39,545 bases of DNA from Aquificaceae bacterium (GTDB lineage Bacteria > Aquificota > Aquificia > Aquificales > Aquificaceae), in NCBI GenBank assembly GCA_026414575.1, contig JAOAIS010000005.1, positions 1 through 39,545 of the forward strand, written 5' to 3'. This document shows, piece after piece, positions 26,215 through 36,198 of this stretch. The notes below the pieces were generated by a model. That model saw only the letters and a list, made by a program, of their open reading frames with translations. It was not told the DNA's origin and did no database searches. Each line of letters opens with the position of its first letter. The stretch's first letter is position 1. The position numbers and the translations under genes are program-made.

Positions 26215-27321
26215 ATGGCTTTGAGTGTAGGCATAGTAGGATTGCCCAATGTGGGCAAATCTACGCTTTTTAACGCCCTTCTCCAATCCGCCAAAGCAAG
26301 CGCCGCCAATTATCCCTTCTGCACCATAGATCCCAACATTGGCGTTGTAGAAGTTCCCGACGATAGGCTCTACGAGATAGCTAAGTTAGAAAAGTCCAGA
26401 AAGATAACGCCCACCTTTATAGAGTTTGTGGACATAGCAGGACTTGTGCGCAATGCAAGCAAGGGTGAAGGTCTTGGAAACCAGTTTTTATCTCACATCA
26501 GGGAAGTGGATGCCATAGCGATGGTGCTTAGGTGTTTTGAAAATGCCGATGTGGTTCATGTGGAGGGCTCTGTAGACCCGATCAGGGACGCCCAGATAAT
26601 AGACCTTGAGCTCATAGCCAAGGATTTGGAAACAATAGACAAAAGGCTTGAGAAAGTGGAAAAGATGGCAAGGCTTGGAGACAAGAAGGTTAGAGAAGAA
26701 TTAGAATTCCTCATGCACATAAAATCAATACTGGAAAACATGGAACCTCTGAGGAGGTGTTCAGAAAGACTACCCTCCGAGCTTTTAGAGTATGCCAAGA
26801 AAAACCTATTCTTGCTAAGTCTTAAACCACTCCTCTATGTAGCAAATGTTGGCGATGGGGACTTACCCTCGGGAAACTCCATGAGTGAGAAGGTTTTCGA
26901 ATACGCAAGGGAGGAAGGCTCCCCTGCGGTTCTTATATGCGCCAAGTTAGAGGAAGAGCTCATAGGGCTTGAAGCTCATGAGAAGGAAGAGCTCCTTAAA
27001 TCCTACGGACTTCAAGAACCTGGACTAAACAAGCTTATAAGAGAGGCCTATAAACTTCTTAACCTTATTACCTTTTTTACCGCAGGGGAAAAGGAGACAA
27101 GGGCATGGACCATAAAGAGAGGGGCAAAGGCTCCGCAGGCAGCCGGAAAGATACACTCGGATTTTGAAAGGGGTTTTATAGCCGCCGAAGTTATAAACTA
27201 TCAGGAATATGCAAAAGTCGGCTCCATAAACAGGGCAAAAGAATTAGGGCTTATAAGGCTTGAAGGCAAAGATTATGTGGTAAAAGATGGTGACATTGTT
27301 TACTTTAGGTTTAATGTCTGA
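26215..27321 (+). CDS. ychF: Redox-regulated ribosome-binding ATPase YchF (Obg family)
   Basis: This 368-residue universally conserved P-loop protein of the Obg family binds ATP rather than GTP and associates with ribosomes. The G1 loop GLPNVGKST is at residues 8-16, followed by the G3 segment DIAGLVRNASKGEGLGNQFL. A coiled-coil helical insert lies in the middle, and a TGS-like C-terminal domain ends the protein (RGFIAAEVINYQEYAKVGS). Length is standard. It stands alone with its own promoter inside the end of pilC. Confidence 0.97.
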   Translation: MALSVGIVGLPNVGKSTLFNALLQSAKASAANYPFCTIDPNIGVVEVPDDRLYEIAKLEKSRKITPTFIEFVDIAGLVRNASKGEGLGNQFLSHIREVDAIAMVLRCFENADVVHVEGSVDPIRDAQIIDLELIAKDLETIDKRLEKVEKMARLGDKKVREELEFLMHIKSILENMEPLRRCSERLPSELLEYAKKNLFLLSLKPLLYVANVGDGDLPSGNSMSEKVFEYAREEGSPAVLICAKLEEELIGLEAHEKEELLKSYGLQEPGLNKLIREAYKLLNLITFFTAGEKETRAWTIKRGAKAPQAAGKIHSDFERGFIAAEVINYQEYAKVGSINRAKELGLIRLEGKDYVVKDGDIVYFRFNV

Positions 27322-27882
27322 TTATCTCTATAACCTAAACATAGAGCAAGAAATTACACCTACCATAGTTCTCTTCTGAAAAAGCCGTAGGTAATGTCAT
27401 AGCCACAAAGGTAGGCAAGCAGAGTTATACCTTTACGCCAGCGGTTTACAACGCTGAAGCTCTTCACATATTCCACATACCTGCATCTTATATCTCCATA
27501 TACATCGGCCCCTCTATTAAATGTCTGAACAATAAACTTTTTATCTTCTTCAGTCTGTGTGCTTTTACCCTATGAATGCTACCAATTATGAGGCTTGCCA
27601 GAAAGCCTTCTCATACTCCTGAACTTTGCAGGGTGTGATCTGTCTGAGCTTTTTAAACTCTTTTCTGAATATTTGGCGGTATTTTATGCTTGAGTCTACG
27701 GGGGCTTTGGCAAGGCAAGGACTGTGGTGTTCGTCTGGTTAGACAAACCCATAAAAGGCTTCCCCTTCCGATATTGCTTTTAGAATGATACAGAACTTAG
27801 TATTATTATGCCATCTTAATGGGGACTTTTTATCCTTTTTAAATTCACCATCCTAAGCATGCTTGAATTATCTTTATAACCT
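27322..27882. other. Intergenic region with decayed minus-strand coding sequence
   Basis: This 560-base gap has no intact gene. About 430 bases of it read as the remains of a protein gene on the minus strand (described separately). The right end holds TATAAC (27875-27880) just two bases before the Hsp33 ATG. No tRNA or riboswitch-like structure is evident. Confidence 0.5.
27360..27792 (-). pseudogene. Decayed gene, possibly a transposase or other lost protein
   Basis: Two blocks translate into protein-like sequence in different minus-strand frames. The first (27792-27586) is interrupted by a TAA at 27741-27739 and ends in TAA; it contains KYRQIFRKEFKKLRQITPC and YEKAFWQAS. The second (27569-27360) is open for 69 codons with no start codon, contains DIRCRYVEYVKSF and RWRKGITLLAYLCGYDITYG, and ends in a proper stop. 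A frameshift and a TAG lie between them. The rich aromatic and basic composition is reminiscent of transposases, but I cannot name a family and see no flanking inverted repeats. Confidence 0.5.
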
Positions 27883-28734
27883 ATGTACAAGGATTTAGAC
27901 CTTTGCACGAAAAAGGAGCTGGAAAAGTATTTTCAGGATAAGGATTACATGGTCATAGCTGTGCCGAAGGATGAACTAATAAGAGTTTATGCCTTAAAGG
28001 CTGGAAAAACTCTGGAGACTGCCAGAAGGCTGCATGGGCTCTGTGGGAAAACTGCAGAAATGTTAGGCTATTCCATTCTCTCCGCCCTTTTACTTACCTC
28101 CTTAGTAAAACATGCCACCTCCCAAAAGGTGCTCATAAAGGTGCAGAACGATTGCGGCGTGGTAGCTGCAGAGGCAGACGGCAAGGGTAGGGTCAGGGGT
28201 TTTATAGAAGAGCATCCAGAGGATTGTTGGAATGCTGGCACTCTTAGCGTAGTTAAGGAGCTGAAACTTGGCACACCATACACAAGCATAGTGCCCATAG
28301 TCGGCAGGGACCTTCAGGAGGCGCTCTCCTTTTATTTTGAACAGTCGGAGCAAACGAAAAGCTACATAAAGATGGATCTGAAGCTCGGGGATGACGGTTT
28401 CGTAGAAGAAGCAAGCGGGTATTTAATACAGGCGCTTTCTAGCGTTCCTCAGACAATTATGGAACGCATAGAGGGCAACATAAAAGGCATCTTCCTTAGA
28501 GGCAGAAGACCAGAAGAACTTGCGACCGCAATACTTGATGGGATGGAGCCAAGGCTTATAGGGCTAAAGGAGGTGGAATACTATTGCCCCTGCAGTGAGG
28601 AAATAGCACGCTCAAGCCTCATGCTACTTGAGCGGGAGGAGCTGGAAGATATATTAAGCGAAGGCCCTGCGGAGGTTGTTTGTAAGTTCTGCAAGAGGAT
28701 ATACCGCTTCAGCAGGGAACAGCTTATGCTATAA
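27883..28734 (+). CDS. hslO: Redox-switched chaperone Hsp33
   Basis: This protein of up to 283 residues is Hsp33, a holdase chaperone activated when oxidation releases zinc from a four-cysteine centre. The centre is present as CPC and CKFC near the C-terminus. The core [18 protein letters not shown] and the GRVRGFIEE loop are typical. The start is uncertain: the ATG at 27883 lies two bases after a TATAAC box, whereas the in-frame ATG at 27946 has AAGGA just upstream and matches where most Hsp33 proteins begin (DYMVIAV). The stop codon overlaps the rpsB promoter. Confidence 0.92.
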   Translation: MYKDLDLCTKKELEKYFQDKDYMVIAVPKDELIRVYALKAGKTLETARRLHGLCGKTAEMLGYSILSALLLTSLVKHATSQKVLIKVQNDCGVVAAEADGKGRVRGFIEEHPEDCWNAGTLSVVKELKLGTPYTSIVPIVGRDLQEALSFYFEQSEQTKSYIKMDLKLGDDGFVEEASGYLIQALSSVPQTIMERIEGNIKGIFLRGRRPEELATAILDGMEPRLIGLKEVEYYCPCSEEIARSSLMLLEREELEDILSEGPAEVVCKFCKRIYRFSREQLML

Positions 28735-28735
28735 T
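28727..28735 (+). promoter_or_regulatory. Extended -10 promoter of the rpsB-tsf-pyrH-frr operon
   Basis: TGCTATAAT at 28727-28735 is an extended -10 element identical to that of ilvE, and it overlaps the hslO stop codon. Start of transcription is expected near 28742, giving a leader of about 72 bases that begins just before the stem described next. Confidence 0.65.
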
Positions 28736-28748
28736 TTTAGCAAGACCG

Positions 28749-28808
28749 CACCTTTCCCTTTGGGTTGCCCCTCGTGGGTTCGGGAAAGGGTGGCAAAACC
28801 CAAGGAGG
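28749..28808 (+). promoter_or_regulatory. Candidate pseudoknot autoregulatory leader of rpsB
   Basis: The leader can form a ten-pair stem: 28749-28758 (CACCTTTCCC) pairs with 28782-28792, with one bulged G at 28788. The 23-base loop contains TTGGGTT (28760-28766), which is perfectly complementary to AACCCAA (28797-28803) downstream of the stem; together they would form an H-type pseudoknot. The downstream strand runs into the ribosome binding site AAGGAGG (28802-28808). A mini-hairpin (CCC TCGT GGG, 28769-28778) fits inside the loop. In gammaproteobacteria, ribosomal protein S2 represses its own rpsB-tsf operon through a structured leader; I infer a similar role here. The pairing was found by eye, without an energy calculation. 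Confidence 0.5.
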
Positions 28809-28813
28809 AAAAA

Positions 28814-29638
28814 ATGGCAGTAATATCCATGAGAGACCTTTTGGAGGCTGGTGTCCACTTTGGACATTCAAAGGGTAGGTGGAATCCCAAGATGGCACCA
28901 TACCTGTACGGTGTGCGCAACGGCATACACATAGTGGACCTTAACAAAACGGTGGTTTATTTAGAGCAGGCTTACCACTTTGTGGCTGACAGCGTAACCC
29001 AGGGTGCAGAGGTGCTCTTTGTAGGCACAAAAAAGCAGGCCAAGGATGTGATAAAGGAAGAGGCGGAAAGGGCAGGAGTGCCATATGTGAATGAAAGGTG
29101 GGTAGGTGGGCTTCTTACTAATTTCCGCACCGTCCGCAAGAGCATACTCAAGCTCCACACCCTTGATAGGATGGAGGCAGAAGGTGTTTTTGAGGTACTT
29201 CCCAAAAAGGAAGTAAGAGAACTAAGAAGAAGGATGGAAAAACTCAGAAAGCTCTATGGAGGCATTGTGAATATGGAAAGGCTTCCCACAATCCTTTGGG
29301 TTGTGGATACGGTGAGAGAAGCCATAGCCTTGCAGGAAGCCAAAAAGTTGGGACTGACGGTGGTTGCTATAGCGGACTCTAACTGCGACCCAGACCTGAT
29401 AGATTACCCTATACCTGGAAACGACGATGCCATTAAGTCTATCAAGCTTCTCACTTCAAAGATTGCGGATGCGGTGCTGGAAGGCAAACAAAGGAGGGAA
29501 AGTCTTGGAGAAGCCGTGGTTGAGGTGCCCAAGAGAAGGGTCATTGCGGTGGAAGAAGAAGAAAAGGTGCTATTTGAAAAGGCCATGGAAATGTCCGAAA
29601 AGTACGAGTACATTGACAAGGGTATAGAAGAGGAATAA
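28814..29638 (+). CDS. rpsB: Small ribosomal subunit protein S2
   Basis: This 274-residue protein is ribosomal protein S2, with the family beginning [20 protein letters not shown] and the blocks [25 protein letters not shown] and [20 protein letters not shown]. The start is the ATG at 28814, five bases after AAGGAGG; upstream codons that stay open belong to the structured leader, not to the protein. The C-terminus has a short acidic extension. It heads the conserved order rpsB, tsf, pyrH, frr. Confidence 0.98.
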   Translation: MAVISMRDLLEAGVHFGHSKGRWNPKMAPYLYGVRNGIHIVDLNKTVVYLEQAYHFVADSVTQGAEVLFVGTKKQAKDVIKEEAERAGVPYVNERWVGGLLTNFRTVRKSILKLHTLDRMEAEGVFEVLPKKEVRELRRRMEKLRKLYGGIVNMERLPTILWVVDTVREAIALQEAKKLGLTVVAIADSNCDPDLIDYPIPGNDDAIKSIKLLTSKIADAVLEGKQRRESLGEAVVEVPKRRVIAVEEEEKVLFEKAMEMSEKYEYIDKGIEEE

Positions 29639-29649
29639 GGAGGTAGAGA

Positions 29650-31232
<1,583 letters not shown>

Positions 31233-31259
31233 CTTCATTCCCATAGAGGAGGTCTTTTC

Positions 31260-31805
31260 ATGATGGAGGATATATTCAGAAGTACGGAAGAGGACATGAA
31301 AAAAGCCCTCAACTATTTCAAGGGTGAGATATCAGGACTGCGTACTGGCAGGGCAAGCACCTCCCTCGTGGAAGAGTTAAAGGTGGAATATTACGGCTCA
31401 AAGGTGCCACTGAAACAGCTTGGCACTATAAGCGTCACAGATGTAAACCAGATAACTATACAAATATGGGACAATAGCGCAGTAACAAGCGTAGAAAAAG
31501 CCATCATGGAAAACCTGAACCTGACACCCCAAAGGCAGGGCAACCTGCTCCGCATAACCCTACCACCCTTGACCCAAGAGAGGAGAAAAGAGCTAACCAA
31601 AATGCTCCATAAGATGGCGGAAGAGGCAAGGGTAGCAATAAGGAACATAAGAAGAGATGCAAAGGAGCTAATAGAGGAAGCGGAAGGCATATCTGAAGAT
31701 GAGATAAAGAGGTCCCTCGAAAGACTCCAAAAGCTAACGGATAAGTACATAGAGGAAGTTAACCATCTTGTGGAAGCAAAGGAAAAGGAGATAATGGGAG
31801 GATGA
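31260..31805 (+). CDS. frr: Ribosome recycling factor
   Basis: This 181-residue protein splits post-termination ribosomes together with EF-G. It has the three-helix domain (LNYFKGEISGLRTGRAS at the start, VRI-like RNIRRDAKELI at the end) and the small beta domain (YYGSKVPLKQLGTI, QIWDNSAV). The start has an AGGAGG site and two adjacent ATG codons (31260 and 31263). It closes the rpsB-tsf-pyrH-frr block. Confidence 0.98.
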   Translation: MMEDIFRSTEEDMKKALNYFKGEISGLRTGRASTSLVEELKVEYYGSKVPLKQLGTISVTDVNQITIQIWDNSAVTSVEKAIMENLNLTPQRQGNLLRITLPPLTQERRKELTKMLHKMAEEARVAIRNIRRDAKELIEEAEGISEDEIKRSLERLQKLTDKYIEEVNHLVEAKEKEIMGG

Positions 31806-32074
31806 TTGCCCTATTCATGATGGTTAGCCCCCTTTTAAGTAAGTTTGTTTTTACCGCCTTAGGACTTTTAGTCCCTTTTCCAAAAGATTTATTGCACAAA
31901 AAAGGACTAAGCAATGTAGGTTTTGCCGACTTTTATCCTTCATTTTCAAACATGTTAGCGATGATTTTTTTTAGACTTCTTGTAAAGAGAAGGATAGCCT
32001 CAGAATGTTTTAGATTTTCTAATGACAGCCAGCCTATTGTGGCGGATGTTATATTAATAAATGCAGGAGGTTAG
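31802..32074 (+). CDS. Doubtful 90-aa open frame after frr
   Basis: An ATG overlapping the frr stop (ATGA) opens 90 codons. The translation starts with a hydrophobic segment (about residues 3-25) and then has a basic, aromatic-rich part, with no family I recognise. The purine-rich GGGAGG directly touches the ATG, so initiation would be poor. The frame may be chance or a decayed gene. Confidence 0.2.
   Translation: MIALFMMVSPLLSKFVFTALGLLVPFPKDLLHKKGLSNVGFADFYPSFSNMLAMIFFRLLVKRRIASECFRFSNDSQPIVADVILINAGG
31862..31879 (+). terminator. Possible weak terminator after frr
   Basis: GGACT and AGTCC enclose a TTT loop and are followed by CTTTT. The stem is only five pairs and lies inside the doubtful open frame. 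Confidence 0.35.
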
Positions 32075-32081
32075 AATAGTC

Positions 32082-32109
32082 TTGATTAACATAAGCCCTA
32101 TTCTATACT
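32082..32109 (+). promoter_or_regulatory. Promoter of the tat operon
   Basis: TTGATT (32082-32087) and TATACT (32104-32109) are separated by 16 bp, both close to consensus. The TatA/B ATG lies about 60 bases past the expected start site. Confidence 0.5.
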
Positions 32110-32175
32110 TTTGTGAAAGCTGGCTTGGCCATACGAGCCATAAGCACAAGCCATTTTCGTGGAAGAGTAAGAACC

Positions 32176-32508
32176 ATGGACTTTCCTGAACTTTTGGTGA
32201 TACTGGCGGTAGCTTTTATATTTCTTGGACCTGAAAGGATGGTGGAGGTGGCCACTAAGCTGGGAGAATTTTTGAGAAAGATAAGGGAAACCTGGGACGA
32301 GCTAAGATACCAACTTTACATGGAGAACATAAACAAAAAAATAATGGAAGAGGGCAAAGATGCAGGCTTGCAAGAAGAACCCGCAGAAAGCGTATACCTG
32401 ACGGAAGAGGTCAAGCCTCAGGAGGTAATAGAAGAGCATGGAGAAGCAAGAACTTCCCAGGATGCCCCTGACCGAGCATCTGAGGGAACTCAGAAGCAGA
32501 CTGATTAA
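32176..32508 (+). CDS. Twin-arginine translocase subunit, TatA/TatB family
   Basis: This 110-residue protein has one N-terminal membrane helix (LLVILAVAFIFLGPERM, with the family's FxGP-like hinge), an amphipathic helix (EVATKLGEFLRKIRETWDEL) and a charged tail. The GPERM context and long second helix favour TatB over TatA, but I cannot exclude a single TatA/B. Together with TatC it exports folded, cofactor-bearing proteins. I set the start at 32176, just before the helix, rather than 32113. The next gene overlaps it by about 70 bases. Confidence 0.85.
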   Translation: MDFPELLVILAVAFIFLGPERMVEVATKLGEFLRKIRETWDELRYQLYMENINKKIMEEGKDAGLQEEPAESVYLTEEVKPQEVIEEHGEARTSQDAPDRASEGTQKQTD

Positions 32509-33196
32509 ATCTATACTTGCTTTCATCCTTGGAGCGGGCGTAGCCTTCTACTTTGCCAGCTATATTTTTGAAATCCTAAAGGATCCCGTGAAGAGGTCAT
32601 ATCCACAGGTAGAGCTGGTGACCCTCTCTCCCACAGAGCCTCTTTTTATACTCCTGAAAATATCCCTGGTTTTCGGCTTCATAATATCACTCCCAGTAAT
32701 ACTCTATCAGCTATGGAGGTTTGTGGAACCTGCTCTGTACCCTAACGAAAAAAGGCTCATCCTTCCACTTACCTTCTTTTCCATACTTCTTTTCCTCTCT
32801 GGAGGCGCTTTTTCTTACTTTGTGGCCCTGCCCATGGCTTTAAAATTTCTACTGGGTATAGGTCTCTCCCAACTACAGGCTACTCCCTTTCTCTCGGTGA
32901 ACCTTTACATATCCTTTCTTCTTAAGATGATTGTAGGCTTTGGCGTTGCCTTTGAGCTTCCCGTGTTCATCTTTTTACTGCAGAGGGCTGGAATTGTAAC
33001 CGAGCAACAGCTCAAAGCCTTTAGAAAGTACTTTATAGTTATAGCCTTTGTGGCGGGCGCCCTTATAGCTCCCGATGTTACCACGCAGGTGCTTATGGCA
33101 ATTCCTCTAATAATCCTCTACGAAATATCACTTATGGCTGGCAAACTTGGCAGGAGAAAGCAGAGGGATAAGGCAATCGTGGAGGTTGAAAAGTGA
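32438..33196 (+). CDS. tatC: Twin-arginine translocase subunit TatC
   Basis: This 252-residue protein has six predicted membrane helices and the TatC signatures LTEHLRELRSRLIKSI at the N-terminus and the conserved PxLYPxEK-like EPALYPNEKRL. TatC recognises twin-arginine signal peptides. The start may be 32438, or 32462 at the methionine next to LTEHL; either way it overlaps the TatA/B gene out of frame by at least 47 bases, longer than usual. The stop overlaps the following GTG start. Confidence 0.95.
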   Translation: MEKQELPRMPLTEHLRELRSRLIKSILAFILGAGVAFYFASYIFEILKDPVKRSYPQVELVTLSPTEPLFILLKISLVFGFIISLPVILYQLWRFVEPALYPNEKRLILPLTFFSILLFLSGGAFSYFVALPMALKFLLGIGLSQLQATPFLSVNLYISFLLKMIVGFGVAFELPVFIFLLQRAGIVTEQQLKAFRKYFIVIAFVAGALIAPDVTTQVLMAIPLIILYEISLMAGKLGRRKQRDKAIVEVEK

Positions 33197-34137
33197 GGGT
33201 TCTACTAACTGGAGCTACAGGCTTTGTTGGAAGCCATATGGTCAAAAAGCTCCTATTGGAGGGCTATGAGGTGGGTTGTCTTGTAAGGGATGTGGCAAAG
33301 GCATCGCAAGTTCTTGGGTCAGAGGTTAAGGTTTACAGGGTGGATTTTGAAGACAAGAAGTCTTTGAAAAAGGCTTTTGAGGAGTTTGAGCCAGAGGCTT
33401 TAGTGCACCTTGTGGGCATATTGCTGGAGGACAAAAGGCGTGGACAAACCTTCATGAGGGTGCATTACCTCTACTCAAAGCACCTTTATGAAGTGGCGAG
33501 AGACTACGGAAGATTAAAAAGAGTTGCCCATATGAGTTCTCTTGGCACCCACAAAAACGCACCTTCTTTGTACCACCGCACCAAGTATATGGCAGAAGAG
33601 GAGCTTAGAAAATCTGGGGCTAGTTACTGTATAATGAGACCCTCTCTCATACTGGGACCTGAGCAAAAGCTTTTTTACGACCTTTGGAACATAACAAAGT
33701 ATATAAGAATCATGGCTTTACCCGATGGTGGAAGGTATCTCTTCCAACCGGTGGATGTAAGGGATGTAGCCTGCGCTTTTGTAAAAGCCCTTGAGGTAAA
33801 AGAGAGCGAAGGGAAAACCTACGAACTCTGCGGAAGCAAGAGAGTAAGCTTTAGAGAGCTTCTTGAGGATATTTTTGAAAGCTGGAAAAGGCGTATGGTT
33901 TTTTTACCCCTTCCTAAAAGGCTCATGTATCTTGGTGGTCTATTTGTTGAGAGGTTGATGCACCATCCACCCTTTACTTCAGACCAAATGCTCATGATGT
34001 GGAGGGATAATGTGTGCGGATTGGATGAGGATGTGGAGAAGGAGGGCATTAACAAACTGTGCGGTAGGGAGCCCATATCCTACGAGGAATCCTTACGCTG
34101 GAGCCTTGAAGAGTTCAGGAGGCGTTTAAATGCCTAA
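33193..34137 (+). CDS. NAD(P)-binding epimerase/NDUFA9-like protein
   Basis: This 314-residue protein is an atypical short-chain dehydrogenase with the Rossmann signature LLTGATGFVGSHMVKKLL at its N-terminus and an active-site-like YHRTKYMAEEELRKSG (YxxxK). The overall pattern is like the complex I assembly/NDUFA9 and nucleoside-sugar epimerase group, whose substrates vary. GTG is the start, overlapping the tatC stop (GTGA). It ends by overlapping pyrD by eight bases. Substrate is not inferable. Confidence 0.8.
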   Translation: MRVLLTGATGFVGSHMVKKLLLEGYEVGCLVRDVAKASQVLGSEVKVYRVDFEDKKSLKKAFEEFEPEALVHLVGILLEDKRRGQTFMRVHYLYSKHLYEVARDYGRLKRVAHMSSLGTHKNAPSLYHRTKYMAEEELRKSGASYCIMRPSLILGPEQKLFYDLWNITKYIRIMALPDGGRYLFQPVDVRDVACAFVKALEVKESEGKTYELCGSKRVSFRELLEDIFESWKRRMVFLPLPKRLMYLGGLFVERLMHHPPFTSDQMLMMWRDNVCGLDEDVEKEGINKLCGREPISYEESLRWSLEEFRRRLNA

Positions 34138-35062
34138 TCTTACGGTGGAAATATTCGGAGTGAAGTTTAAAAACCCCGTATGGGTGGCTTCAGGGACCTT
34201 TGGCTACGGTATTGAGGCTTTGGAGCTTTACGATGTATCAAGGCTTGGTGCTGTGGTAACAAAGGGCATATCCCTAAAGCCAAGGGAGGGAAACATGCCC
34301 GAAAGGATAGCGGAGACCCCCTGCGGCATGCTCAACTCCATAGGTTTGCAAAACCCCGGAGTGGATGATTTTCTCAAGAAAATATACCCTCAGATAAAAA
34401 ATGTAGACACCCACTTTATAGCCAACATCTTTGGAGAAGATGAAGAAGAATATGTAGAGGTCTGCTCCGCTTTAGAAGAAGCGGATAAGATAGTGGCTTA
34501 TGAACTCAACGTATCCTGCCCAAATGTGAAGAGGGGGGGCATGCTCTTTGGGCATGATGAGTCTGTCCTTGGAAGGCTTGTGGAAAGGGTCAAAGCCTCC
34601 GTCAAAAAACCCGTCCTTGTAAAGCTATCTCCCAACACTGGCGACCTACGACCCTTTGCAAGGGTATGTATGGATGCGGGTGCGGATGCTCTCGTGCTCA
34701 TTAACACGCTCCTTGGCATGAAGATAGACATAAAAACCCAAAAACCTGAACTGTCTACCTTTATGGGTGGCTTGTCTGGTCCTGCAATACTCCCCATTGC
34801 GGTGAGGATGGTGTGGGAAGTCTTCTCTCAACTTGGCTCTGGCTTACCCATCATAGGGGTAGGAGGTATATACGATGCGGACTCTGCCCTTCAGCATGTG
34901 CTGGCAGGTGCAGTATGCGTGCAGGTGGGAACTGCAAACTTTTTTGACCCTTACGCCCCCATTAAAATTCTCGAAAGTATAGAGTCTTACATGTCGGAAA
35001 AGCGAATAGAAAACTTTACTGACCTTGTGGGAAGGGCCCACCAACTCTTCGTTCGCCCCTGA
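34130..35062 (+). CDS. pyrD: Dihydroorotate dehydrogenase, class 1B catalytic subunit
   Basis: This 310-residue FMN enzyme oxidises dihydroorotate to orotate in pyrimidine synthesis. The catalytic base is Cys130 in ELNVSCPNVK, which marks class 1 enzymes. Other segments are VWVASGTFGYG, NSIGLQNPGV, VKLSPNTGD and GVGGIYDADSALQHVLAGA. The 1B type normally partners with PyrK, which carries FAD and an iron-sulfur cluster; no pyrK gene is adjacent. The last 47 bases overlap the convergent membrane protein gene. Confidence 0.94.
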   Translation: MPNLTVEIFGVKFKNPVWVASGTFGYGIEALELYDVSRLGAVVTKGISLKPREGNMPERIAETPCGMLNSIGLQNPGVDDFLKKIYPQIKNVDTHFIANIFGEDEEEYVEVCSALEEADKIVAYELNVSCPNVKRGGMLFGHDESVLGRLVERVKASVKKPVLVKLSPNTGDLRPFARVCMDAGADALVLINTLLGMKIDIKTQKPELSTFMGGLSGPAILPIAVRMVWEVFSQLGSGLPIIGVGGIYDADSALQHVLAGAVCVQVGTANFFDPYAPIKILESIESYMSEKRIENFTDLVGRAHQLFVRP

Positions 35063-36173
35063 CCCTTTCTACGAGGCTAAAGAGTATTAGGTATAGAGGG
35101 AGCATGGCATCCCAGAAAAAGGTGAATATGGCACCAACAAGATGAGCTCCAAGGGCGAGAAGAAAGGACATCAAGAGGTAATCCTCCTTGCTATAAATCC
35201 TGAAGCTTAAGAGAAAACGCCCGTAAAGTATGTAGACCCAGATAACTGTTAAAAACCCCAAAAGCCCCTTTTCTATAAATTCGGAGATAGGCAGTATGGA
35301 CTCGTAGATGCCCCCCACAGGACTTCTGGGTTCCAGATAAAAGCCGGCGTTTATGCCATGACCCACAAGCATATTAAACCAGTTACTCCTTTCTATGTCC
35401 TTACTTACCACCTCTATGCCCTTTTTTGCTATTTCCCATCTGTAACTGGATACAGTGTTCAGGGTCTCTTCGTCTAAGCTCCTCTGCTGCGCTAAGACCT
35501 CGTAAAGAGCCCTGTACCTATGGTCTTTGTCCACAAGTATTATGGTGCTTACAGAAAAACCAAATAAAAGGGTAAGAAGGATACCAAAAAAAGCTTTTCT
35601 AGATTTACTTTTCCCTACTATTAGGGCAAAAGCCAAGAGAGAAAAGCCAAGCCCAAGCATGGTTGACCTTCTTAATGTGAAAAACACAATTCCTGCAAAA
35701 AGCATAAAGGATATAAGATAAAGGAATCTGTTGGAATAGAAGAATAGAGAAAGGCTTGCTACAGCAAAGATGGTGTAAAAGGAGCCAACCTCAAACCAAC
35801 CACCCCAAAACATGGCAGGTTGGCCCGTTTTGTAAAACTTGTAAAAAACGACAGGCATCAGCAAAAGTCCTGAAAAAACCAAAAGAAGGTTAAAGGTATA
35901 AAGACTTTTTTTGTCTACTTTTAAGAAGCCCCCTAAGACATAAGCAAGCAAAAATGGCCCCCTCTCTACAGCCTTCCCTAATTGAGATGGATGATACAGC
36001 GCAGTAGATAGCATAACCACAAAGGCGTGCAGCAAAAGGGGCAAAAAAAGTGCTCCGGTCCTTTTCAAATCTCCTTTGAGGGTGCGGTAAAGTATATAGA
36101 TCAGGAGCACGATAATTAGACCTTCAAAGAGGGTTATGGACAAAAGGGCGGAGGTAAAGAGTGCTATCAACAT
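35016..36173 (-). CDS. O-antigen ligase/polymerase-like membrane protein
   Basis: This 385-residue inner-membrane protein has about ten to twelve hydrophobic helices and the Wzy_C/O-antigen ligase pattern: a large periplasmic loop with arginines (DKDHRYRALYE, SSYRWEIAKKGIEVV) and MLVGHGINAGFYLEPRSPVG, which contains the conserved HGxN. It either joins O-polysaccharide to lipid A (WaaL) or polymerises repeat units (Wzy); the sequence does not separate these. No other glycan genes lie next to it. Its start is 14 bases from a minus-strand TATAAT, and its end overlaps pyrD. Confidence 0.8.
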   Translation of the reverse strand: MLIALFTSALLSITLFEGLIIVLLIYILYRTLKGDLKRTGALFLPLLLHAFVVMLSTALYHPSQLGKAVERGPFLLAYVLGGFLKVDKKSLYTFNLLLVFSGLLLMPVVFYKFYKTGQPAMFWGGWFEVGSFYTIFAVASLSLFFYSNRFLYLISFMLFAGIVFFTLRRSTMLGLGFSLLAFALIVGKSKSRKAFFGILLTLLFGFSVSTIILVDKDHRYRALYEVLAQQRSLDEETLNTVSSYRWEIAKKGIEVVSKDIERSNWFNMLVGHGINAGFYLEPRSPVGGIYESILPISEFIEKGLLGFLTVIWVYILYGRFLLSFRIYSKEDYLLMSFLLALGAHLVGAIFTFFWDAMLPLYLILFSLVERVRGERRVGGPFPQGQ

Positions 36174-36183
36174 GGAATGGTCT

Positions 36184-36193
36184 TATAATTATA
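36184..36193. promoter_or_regulatory. Palindromic divergent -10 element, tRNA-Ser and O-antigen ligase
   Basis: TATAATTATA is a perfect palindrome. On the plus strand it gives TATAAT (36184-36189), nine bases before the tRNA-Ser gene. On the minus strand it gives TATAAT (36193-36188), 14 bases before the ATG of the O-antigen ligase-like gene. Both -35 regions are weak. The two promoters cannot be occupied at once. Confidence 0.55.
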
Positions 36194-36198
36194 CAGGA

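Larger units (their letters stand above)
31806..32175 (+). other. Spacer between frr and the tat operon
   Basis: This 370-base stretch contains a five-pair hairpin, GGACT with AGTCC (31862-31874), followed by CTTTT, which could be a weak terminator for the ribosomal block. The same TTAGTCC can alternatively pair with GGACTAA at 31904-31910. The right part holds the tat promoter and a leader of about 60 bases with GGCT/AGCC-type pairing possibilities. Confidence 0.35.

Noticed and set aside
28676-28813. N-terminal extension of ribosomal protein S2
   Set aside because: It overlaps the end of hslO and the structured leader; S2 starts at the ATG after AAGGAGG at 28814.
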